Shown here in pieces: positions 32,487 to 62,324 of a DNA stretch of 62,324 nucleotides. This DNA is from Amphimedon queenslandica. Lineage: Eukaryota; Porifera; Demospongiae; Haplosclerida; Niphatidae. The stretch spans positions 1 to 62,324 of the forward strand of contig NW_003546643.1 of NCBI RefSeq assembly GCF_000090795.2, written 5' to 3'. Within the stretch, counting starts at the first letter, position 1. The number at the start of each line of letters is the position of its first letter. The notes under the pieces are model-generated. The model ran no database searches. It was not told the origin of the DNA and was given only the letters and a program-made list of their open reading frames with translations. A program made the translations under genes and the position numbers.

Positions 32487-33461
32487 ATGGCTAATGCATT
32501 GAAGAAGCACAGCAGTTCTGAGAGAGATAAGTCAAAAGAATCTTCACTATCTCCTAAAGTACAGAAAAGGGTAGCTCAATACATATACTGTTCAGACAGT
32601 CACGAGAGACCAAGGACTCGAGGAGCAGTTAAGAAACTGGTAAAACGATATGGCCTTGGTCATGGTGACGTTGTGAACTTTGGTGATTACAGAGATGGAT
32701 GGTCCCGGGTTGTAAAGGTGGTGAATGAAGGAGAAGCTCTATCTGATTCTGACTTGTGCTGGAGTGATGATGAGGAAGAGAATGAGGGAAAGAATGCCGA
32801 AGAAGAAGAAGAAGAACAAGGAAAGGATAATGTAGAGGAAGTAAATAATAAAGATGAGAGTGTTCAAGAATCGGACAGTAGTTCTAATAACGACTACCCA
32901 CTCTACAAGCTAGCTTTCAATTGTGGACGCGATGCATATCTCGGAATACCTAAGGATATTCTAGCTGATATTGATGATGCAGTCACATTTTATAAAGATA
33001 TCATTGCTGATGCACCATCTCTGGACCTGCTAATATCTCCACGTGATAAGTTTGTGGTTGATCGTCTTGGGCAAGTACCTAATGACTGGGAGTTCATGAT
33101 CGTTTATGACTGGGGGACCCTCGAAGACTTTTTAATAAAAGTACCCAATCGTGATTGGGACAGCTTTGACCCTAAGACAATTACTAGAGAGAAGATTGAT
33201 GCAAGGTACTTCTCAGGCCCAGTAATGGTGATTGATGTTGATTTCACTCTTAATAATGTGAATGACAAATCAAAGTATGATCTAGACGCTTCCTGTATTC
33301 CTTCAAGTTGGATAATGGATAAAGTTGTTCATGGGATCGAATTGACAGGGATTACTTGGACATTAAGTGGCCCGTTATCTGATGGAGAACAAGTTCAGAA
33401 CACTGTTGCTGATGCTCTTAAAGGAATAGAGTATGAATTGAAAGTCAAAATTGAAGATTGA
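32487..33461 (+). CDS. Acidic protein of unknown function, 324 aa
   Basis: A continuous frame begins M-A-N-A-L-K-K-H-S-S-S-E-R-D. The frame opens at 32394, but its first 31 residues are hydrophobic and lie over intron-like DNA, so the ATG at 32487 is preferred. Residues about 1-80 are basic and serine-rich, with P-R-T-R-G-A-V-K-K-L-V-K-R-Y-G. A very acidic tract (E-E-E-E-E-E-Q-G-K-D) spans about 90-140. The C-terminal 180 residues look globular (W-E-F-M-I-V-Y-D-W-G-T-L, P-V-M-V-I-D-V-D-F-T). There is no signal peptide or membrane segment and I recognise no family. It lies 287 bases downstream of the SOD stop on the same strand. Confidence 0.7.
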   Translation: MANALKKHSSSERDKSKESSLSPKVQKRVAQYIYCSDSHERPRTRGAVKKLVKRYGLGHGDVVNFGDYRDGWSRVVKVVNEGEALSDSDLCWSDDEEENEGKNAEEEEEEQGKDNVEEVNNKDESVQESDSSSNNDYPLYKLAFNCGRDAYLGIPKDILADIDDAVTFYKDIIADAPSLDLLISPRDKFVVDRLGQVPNDWEFMIVYDWGTLEDFLIKVPNRDWDSFDPKTITREKIDARYFSGPVMVIDVDFTLNNVNDKSKYDLDASCIPSSWIMDKVVHGIELTGITWTLSGPLSDGEQVQNTVADALKGIEYELKVKIED

Positions 33462-33825
33462 GCAGTCATCGTAACAATAACATGCAGTGTATTTGTATTT
33501 ATATGTATAATTAACATTTACTTTTATTTGCATGCACCCTTGACCTTACTATAAGCTCTTTTAATACACTGAGGACTCAGATCTAACTGAGTAGACTATT
33601 AAAGTCTGTTCAGTTTCACCTAACCTATTGATTTTTTGCTATAACTTTTGATAAACTTGGAATTTAACCTTCACTTGAACTGCAGGACTAGTACTAGCAT
33701 ACACTTAACTGTTCTTTTCATTTTATTTCTATACTTATTTACTTTTACTACTTTTATTACTTTACTAGCCTATTTCATTTTTCTTTACCTAAGATTAATT
33801 ATGTATCCCAAAAATTAATTTTTAG
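33462..33825. other. Short intergenic region, nothing recognised
   Basis: AT-rich DNA between the acidic protein stop and the NSUN2 promoter region. It contains pyrimidine-rich ACTTTTATTACTTT runs but no gene. Confidence 0.5.
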
Positions 33826-33850
33826 AGCATGCGCAGTAATAACTGGCGGG
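33826..33850 (+). promoter_or_regulatory. GCATGCGCAGTAA promoter-like motif before NSUN2
   Basis: gagcatgcgcagtaa lies about 120 bases before the NSUN2 start. It shares CATGCGCAGTA with the motif at 14096. It resembles half of an NRF-1 palindrome, as expected for a housekeeping gene. Confidence 0.4.
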
Positions 33851-33950
33851 TTTCAAGTCAATAGACCATTCCATGCTTCTTGGCTCCATTGTATTTCGAT
33901 CCAGCTCGTTTGTACACCTATCATTATAATCAAGGTCTCTTTCTTTACTT

Positions 33951-56076
<22,126 letters not shown>

Positions 56077-57438
56077 GTATGTTACTACTAATACATGTAC
56101 AATTACAAGCAATACAATAGCTGCTGGAGTCAACTAAAGTCCATTTGTGTTCACCTGAGCCCTTGTTTTCTTGCAATAACTTTTGACTTACAAGTTCTAT
56201 TATAAAAATAAACATACCAGTGCATTCCTCTCCTTTTGCCGCATCTATTGTACTACTTAAGAAGCAGCTTTAGCTCTTTAGCTCCAAGTTGGTTGTATAA
56301 CCCATGCAGAAAGTACAGCCATACTTTTCACAATATTATTGCATTGTGTTAATTATTGGGTGGGGTTTCTAATCACTTCCTGGGCTCAGGTGAATGCAAA
56401 TGGACTTTAGTCTTTATAAAGGCAATCATTATCAGAAAATCTTGCCCTGTTAGCTTTTAAAATGAAGAATTATCAGTTTGGGCCTCGACCACATGTTCTT
56501 ATGTAAACTATGACGTAAAAAATTGTCATAAAACGTCATTTTGGTATGCCATTGGGTTTATAGGGAGGACCCAGTTCTCAGGGTTCCCAAGGGCTGAGAG
56601 ACCCAAGACCTGAGATCCTGTGATGGCATTGGGCGACTAAGAACCTATGAAATTTTTATCCTTATCCCACATTCCTATAAAAAGTTATTCCAGTTTTTCT
56701 TGGGTCAAACTCAGTTGGGATATAGTATAGATCTAGAGGAAATTTATGAGGCTTTAATTTGGTCTAGTCTCCTAAAATTTCCTATTAGCCTATGTAGTAT
56801 GTACATGTATGTCTTTAAGTCTCCCATTTTCAGTTACATGTATGTAGTTTCTCAAAGTTTATTTCTAGATCTAACAATGATTATTATGTATGCATGTACA
56901 TGTAAATGCTTGTTTGCTTTGTTACCTTCTATTGTTTGGAATGTTGGTTTGTTATTGAAATACAGATTTGTGCACTATTCTATATGCTACATGTTTGTAG
57001 AAAGTTTGAACTGATTTCAGAAACATTTTTGAGCTATACAAAACAAGCCATTTTTGAAACAAGCAAAGCTTTACCCTTGATTTTTCCAAAAAAAGGCTTA
57101 GAAATCACCCCAAGTTTTTATTACATTTTCTGATACTTGTGTACATGTATTAACTATGTATTTATGCTGTGTAGAAAGACAATTTTTAAACAAGACAATT
57201 TTTGAAAAAAGCAAAGGCTATTTAATAGCCCATGGCTTTTTCAAAAAATGGCTTCGAAATTGCCTCCAATTTTTCTTGCTTTTTAAATACACATTGATGT
57301 TGTCCTTATGCTGTGTGGAAAGTTTGAGCTAATTCCGCCAAATATTTTTTAGTTATGAGCGTTTTTAAAAATGAACTAATTTTTTTAAAAAGACAAAATT
57401 AACGTGAATTAAATAACATTACAAGCATGGGCATTTAG
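56077..57438. other. Stretch after the last NSUN2 exon, no gene found
   Basis: I searched for the exon expected after T-Q-E (NSUN2 C-terminal region) and did not find it. 56930-57370 holds diverged ~177-bp satellite monomers (gtagaaagtttgaactgatt, then attacattttctgatac). A pair tagtccatttg at 56136 and 56402 is weakly inverted. Confidence 0.5.
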
Positions 57439-59198
57439 TCACTGTAAATGGGCTGAATAGGCTGGTGGAGAGCCTCGTGGTGGATGATCATATTCCTTTG
57501 TGGGATACTCCTCCTGTGGTGGATAGCCAGGCTGGGCAGGATATCCCTGCTGTGGTGGATAAGGAGCTTTTTCTTCATCAAAGCCAGCAGGAGGATAAGC
57601 TACTGCTGGTGGTAGCTGTTGATCATAAGTAGGAGGAGGTGGTGCAGTAGCATTACTAGTATTAGTAGTAGTTACTATGGCACCAGAAGTTACTTCTGTA
57701 GCAGCAGGTCCAGTATGGATCCTTCTAGCAGCAGTAGCAGCACCATAAGTTCCAAAACCAAAAAAGCAACACATGCAAATTAAAATCGCGCAGTATGCCA
57801 TGCAGAATAATATGACAAATCCAGCAAATACTCCTCCAATGATGCTTCCTATATTATCGAAATCATCACTGCTAGAACCTATAGGAATGGTAGAACTATG
57901 AATTAATTACCTTGTATAGACATTAGGTAGTCAATTAAAATCTATTACTTTTTAACCCATATATACCGTATAGGAGGATTTGTTGACGGGAGTGTTCTTT
58001 TGCGGTTTTGTGATGGCTAGCTTATTGTTGGATTTACTATTGGTAATTTCAATTATATCCCCACCCTTAGGATGGATTTTACTTAAGCAGGTGTGATTAC
58101 ACATGCTAATGCATGCATTTATTATGGAGACTTTGACTCTTGCAAGCTGTATACCGTATGGAAGGAAATTTTGGAGGTAGTTAAATTTGGCGAATTTGGC
58201 GTTTTGATAGCCATTCGCCAAAATTAAAATTCGCCATTTTGAGCCATTATACGCATGCTCAATGGCACATGGCCACAAATTCGCTAAATTAAAATTCGCC
58301 AATCACCAAAATTTAGCAATTCACCAAAATTTAGTCCCTCCAAAATTTCCTTCTGTATGGTACATGGACAACATTATTATGAGAGAAAGACTTAACTTTT
58401 CCTGAATATTGTGTTCTCTATTGTCCTGGCTTAAGGAAACATAATAAAGCCATGTTAGCGAGTCTTAACCATGCTTTAACTAAAATTAACATGGGCATGG
58501 TCACACGCATGAATCGAATTATACTTGCCGATTTTAATTGGTGTTTTTATATAAATTTGTCAATCTGCCAATATAAAATCCCCGTCAACATTTCATCTTA
58601 TACGGTATGTGACAAAACCAGGCTAATGCTCCAAAATTGAAAATTAAGGTTTAAGCTCTTCTTAAATAAGCTTGACTTTTCCTTGCTTTAGGTCTTTGTC
58701 CCATGTCATTTGACACATCCAGTGCTGACTCTGCCAAGTTATGATAGTATACATATACATGTATGCAACAAGAATTTTGAATCAATGTAATTGAGTTATA
58801 GCCGTTTTTATGCATTTGGCTTGCGTTATTTACATGCTGCTCTACGAAAAAGGTCTTTAAAATATCATCTGTAACTCTTTTATTAGCAAATTTGGTATCA
58901 AATAAGAGAAAATTTTATATTATACATGTAATTATGATACATTTTTGATAAAACCTCAAATTTGATAAGGTACCACTGTCACAACTTTGGGAAGCCATAT
59001 CTCTAATTTATAATTCCCCACAGGTAGCCTGGTTTTGTCATATCGGTCACATATGTCAGTGCGCACACTACATAAACCTTTACTTTTACATTCCTCCCAA
59101 GCAAAATGACTGTAATAATAGTGCTAGAACAACTTACTTTGACAGTAAGCAGTATTAATCAAGCCAACTAGTAGCAGGAGGACACTTAGTAATCCCAT
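57439..59198 (-). CDS. Signal-peptide, single-pass membrane protein with PPxY tail, 166 aa
   Basis: Two exons (59198-59138 and 57878-57439), joined at phase 1, give 166 residues. Residues 1-19 are a signal peptide (M-G-L-L-S-V-L-L-L-L-V-G-L). A short acidic ectodomain (S-S-D-D-F-D-N) follows. About 30-60 is a Gly- and Cys-rich membrane span with C-M-C-C-F-F at its inner end. The rest is a cytosolic tail rich in Pro, Tyr and Gln (Y-P-P-Q-Q-G-Y-P-A-Q-P-G-Y). PPxY-type motifs occur in P-P-P-P-T-Y and P-P-A-Y. The layout resembles shisa/CYYR1/VOPP1/WBP1-like adaptors that bind WW-domain ubiquitin ligases; which one is unclear. Exon 1 lies in the left arm of the terminal palindrome. Confidence 0.8.
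57964..58607. mobile_element. TACCGTATA MITE, split by another MITE
   Basis: The outer ends taccgtataggaggatttgt and the inverse acatttcatcttatacggta match over about 28 bases (both carry gttgacggg). The body is split by the element at 58152-58362. It lies in the intron of the PPxY gene. Confidence 0.75.
58152..58362. mobile_element. Inner nested MITE
   Basis: The ends taccgtatggaaggaaattt and the inverse aaatttccttctgtatggta match. Paired aaattcgccaa arms flank a gcatgctcaatggcacat centre. It inserted into the older element at 57964-58607. Confidence 0.85.
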
Positions 59199-59719
59199 TA
59201 TTCACACAAGACTGAGATACCAGCAGTTATCTACTAGAATAGACAGTAGTGAGTAGCAGCTACAAGAGTAAAGTGACACATCAGCATTGTTTTGCTCTAA
59301 AAGTCAACTTGGCCACGCCCGCAACAATGAATAGAATTTCAATCATGCATAAGCTTTCACACTGAGAGCATGTTGTAGTAACTAAAGCCTATGTAGGGAT
59401 AGCCCCTGGGATCAACATATGTATATGAGCTAAGCATATGATCAAAGGCAGGAGTTATGTATTCTGAAAGTGGCCAGACATGCAAGTACTTCAAAGTAAA
59501 CAGGATGACAAAAATTGCCAATTATGCCTGCCCATCTACTTATAGCTAAATTAATTACTTTGAAACGATTAACAATTTTGGTCCCATAGGACTTCAAAAG
59601 TTATGTTATTAACAATATGATAATATCAAAGCCTAGGAAAACACAACTTTACTAACTCAGCTACAGCTTGTACTCAATATGCATTCTAATATTAAAGAAG
59701 TCGGTTAATATTGTGCTAG

Positions 59720-60012
59720 ATAGGCTGATGGAGGATATTTTTATCCTTTTTGAAGTGGATAGCTAGGCTGAGCTTCATAGCCTTGTACTGGTTAGGCATA
59801 TAGCCAGGCTGAATAGGATATCCTTGCCGAGGTGGATAAGGAATTTCCTCATAACATAAGCTACTATTGGTGATGGTTGTTGATTATATAGAAGAGGTGG
59901 TGCAGCAATGTCAGTTAAAGCAGCACTAGTACTAGCTACTAGTACTATTATAGCACATCCATTCCTTTGATTGCAAGCACCAGCACTGTTTCCAACACCC
60001 AAGCAGCAACAT
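59720..60012 (-). pseudogene. Decayed exon 2 copy of the PPxY gene, left arm
   Basis: The minus strand retains the Cys-rich segment and tail words (atccttgccgaggtggataagg, gatggttgttgat) of the exon at 57439-57878. The frame is broken and the sequence is shortened. It abuts a satellite monomer at about 60013-60190. Confidence 0.7.
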
Positions 60013-60359
60013 GCACCCAAGGTTATAGCCCATGGTTTTTCCAAAAATTGGCTCCAAAATTACCCTAAATTTTTATTACATTTTTAATGTCCTGACGTTG
60101 TGTAAGAAGTTTAGCTGATTTCAGCTTATTTTTTGAGTTGTAAGCATTTTTAAAATGAGCCATTTTAAAAAAAATACCAAGGCTATAGCCAGGCATGGGG
60201 TCAAGCACTTGATGCTTGTCCTTCAGTACAAATAAGCACAGCTTTCTAAGTACTTAGTGCTGCTTACAAGTACCTTTTTAATATAATCTATGTGCTTTGT
60301 ACTTATACTTCATTACTTTTACAAATTTTCAAAAGTGCTTTTAAACACAGCAAAAATTA

Positions 60360-60545
60360 CACACAAATAGTGTACATGTACATGTACACATCTACATCTA
60401 CACGGTACATCTACATGTTGATGTCATGTACATGTATCACTACATGTAGATGTACATGTAGTGGTACATGTACATGACATCGACATGTAGATGTACCATG
60501 TAGATGTACATGTAGATGTGTACATGTACATGTACACTATTCGTG
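60360..60545. repeat. ACATGTAC-rich palindromic core
   Basis: An almost pure mosaic of acatgtac, ctacatgtag and atgtacatg words forms the innermost 190 bases of the palindrome. Many of the words are self-complementary. Short ORFs here are artefacts. Confidence 0.8.
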
Positions 60546-60892
60546 CGTAATTTTTGCTGTGCTTAAAAGCACTTTTGTAAATTTGTAAAAGTAATCAAGT
60601 ATAAGTACAAAGCACATAGATTATATTAAAAAGGTACTTGTAAGCAGCACTAAGTACTTAGAAAGCTGTGCTTATTTGTACTGAAGGACAAGCATCAAGT
60701 GCTTGACCCCATGCCTGGCTATAGCCTTGGTATTTTTTTAAAAATGGCTCGTTTTAAAAATGCTTACAACTCAAAAAATAAGCTGAAATCAGCTAAAACT
60801 TTTTACACAGCGTCAGGACATTAAAAATGTAATAAAAAATTTGGGGTAATTCTGGAGCCAGTTTTTGGAAAAACCATGAGCTATAACCTTGG

Positions 60893-61190
60893 GTACATGT
60901 TGCTGTTTGGATGTTGGAAACAATGCTGCTGCTTGCAATCGAAGGAATGGATGTGCTATAATAGTACTAGTAGCTAGTACTAGTGCTGCTTTAACTGACA
61001 TGGCTGCACGACCTCTTCTGCATAATCAACAACCATCACCAACAGTAGCTTATGTATGAGGAAATTCCTTATCCACCTCAGCAGGGATATCCTAGTCAGA
61101 CTGGCTATATACCTAACCAGTACAAGGCTATGAAGCTTAGCCTAGCTATCCACTTCAAAAAGGATAAAAATATCCTCCATCAACCTATCT
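60893..61190 (+). pseudogene. Decayed exon 2 copy of the PPxY gene, right arm
   Basis: Inverted counterpart of 59720-60012, with the same breakdowns and some further differences (for example acgacctcttctgcataatc in place of its partner). Confidence 0.7.
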
Positions 61191-61709
61191 AGCACAATAT
61201 TAACCGACTTCTTTAATATTAGAATGCATATTGAGTACAAGCTGTAGCTGAGTTAGTAAAGTTGTGTTTTCCTAGGCTTTGATATTATCATATTGTTAAT
61301 AACATAACTTTTGAAGTCCTATGGGACCAAAATTGTTAATCGTTTCAAAGTAATTAATTTAGCTATAAGTAGATGGGCAGGCATAATTGGCAATTTTTGT
61401 CATCCTGTTTACTTTGAAGTACTTGCATGTCTGGCCACTTTCAGAATACATAACTCCTGCCTTTGATCATATGCTTAGCTCATATACATATGTTGATCCC
61501 AGGGGCTATCCCTACATAGGCTTTAGTTACTACAACATGCTCTCAGTGTAAAAGCTTGTGCATGATTGAAATTCTATTCATTGTTGAGGGCGTGGCCAAG
61601 TTGACTTTTAGAGCAAAACAATGCTGATGTGTCACTTTACTCTTGTAGCTGCTACTCACTACTGTCTATTCTAGTAGATAACTACTGGTGTCTCAGTATT
61701 GTGTTAATA

Positions 61710-61770
61710 ATGGGATTACTAAGTGTCCTGCTGCTACTAGTTGGCTTGATTGATACTGCTTACTGTCAAA
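61710..61770 (+). CDS. Exon 1 of a second PPxY-gene copy (partial)
   Basis: ATG at 61710 opens a 61-base exon with a gtaag donor. It encodes the same signal peptide as the exon at 59138-59198, with one visible replacement (I-D-T-A-Y-C-Q against I-N-T-A-Y-C-Q). The rest would lie beyond the window end. The two copies are divergently oriented. Confidence 0.7.
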
Positions 61771-62324
61771 GTAAGTTGTTCTAGCACTATTATTACAGTC
61801 ATTTTGCTTGGGAGGAATGTAAAAGTAAAGGTTTATGTAGTGTGCGCACTGACATATGTGATCCGATATGACAAAACCAGGCTACTTGTACCTGTGGGGA
61901 ATTATTAATTAGAGATATGGCTTCCCAAAGTTGTGACAGTGGTACCTTATCAAATTTGAGGTTTTATCAAAAATGTATCATAATTACATGTATAATATAA
62001 AATTTTCTTTTATTTGATACCAAATTTGCTAATAAAAGAGTTACAGATGATATTTTAAAGACCTTTTTCGTAGAGCAGCATGTAAATAACGCAAGCTAAA
62101 TGCATAAAAACGGCTATAACTCAATTACATTGATTCAAAATTCTTGTTGCATACATGTATATGTATACTATCATAACTTGGCAGAGTCAGCACTGGATGT
62201 GTCAAATGACATGGGACAAAGACCTAAAGCAAGGAAAAGTCAAGCTTATTTAAGAAGAGCTTAAACCTTAATTTTCAATTTTGGAGCATTTAGCCTGGTT
62301 TTGTCATATCAGGTCACATACCGT

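Larger units (their letters stand above)
58602..62324. repeat. Giant palindrome, arms ~1.85 kb
   Basis: The centre is at about 60450 (cactacatgta, gatg, tacatgtagtg). From there outward the two sides are reverse complements, with scattered mismatches and small indels, to 58602 on the left and the window end (gtcacataccgt) on the right. Each arm carries one exon 1, one decayed exon 2 and shared intergenic DNA. It may be a genuine inverted duplication or two haplotypes joined head to head. Confidence 0.9.

Noticed and set aside
60292-60477. 61-residue Cys/Thr-rich ORF
   Set aside because: It is a translation of the ACATGTAC mosaic at the palindrome centre.

Overview
This is eukaryotic, AT-rich, intron-bearing DNA. 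The genes have GT-AG introns, and the window is crowded with short inverted-repeat elements and TACATGTA-like palindromes. Several protein families suggest a demosponge: a death-domain protein with a Roc-type GTPase, a kelch protein with a death-like tail, RING-Bbox-NHL proteins, POT transporters sharing one hydrophilic loop, and a beta-helix receptor pseudogene. Amphimedon or a relative is my best guess. The organism is inferred from sequence character, not from a database match.

Layout. 1-2600: no gene, but one terminal-inverted-repeat element carrying a tRNA-like core. 2623-12600 (+): an 11-exon gene that splices in frame to 1132 codons, encoding an unrecognised N-terminal module, a death domain, a Roc/COR-like GTPase and a helical C-terminal module. 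12.7-14.3 kb: a decayed RING/B-box relic, a possible retroelement scrap and a small ORF behind a GCATGCGCAGT-type motif. 14.6-24.4 kb: an intact POT-family transporter, a large broken receptor pseudogene, a broken POT copy, a DEDDh exonuclease, and a second POT gene split by an 8-base duplication. 24.4-28 kb: remnants of an ABCA-like transporter and several repeats. 28.5-32.2 kb: a three-exon secreted Mn/Fe superoxide dismutase. 32.5-33.5 kb: an acidic protein I do not recognise.

33,951-56,076 (+): fourteen exons of the tRNA m5C methyltransferase NSUN2, without a recognisable 3' end. Its 12.2-kb intron 4 contains an intact single-exon TRIM-NHL gene (+) and a tandem duplication carrying an intact nine-exon kelch/death-domain gene (-) and its broken duplicate (-). 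57.4-59.2 kb (-): a two-exon, signal-peptide, single-pass, PPxY-rich protein. 58.6-62.3 kb: a palindrome with arms of about 1.85 kb that holds inverted second copies of that gene's parts and runs off the window end.

Themes. Two death-fold genes and a TRIM gene suggest innate-immune or cell-death signalling, but they need not act together. The introns are the main reservoir of mobile elements. Two insertions can be dated against intact empty sites in duplicated copies, which gives unusually direct evidence for element boundaries and target duplications.
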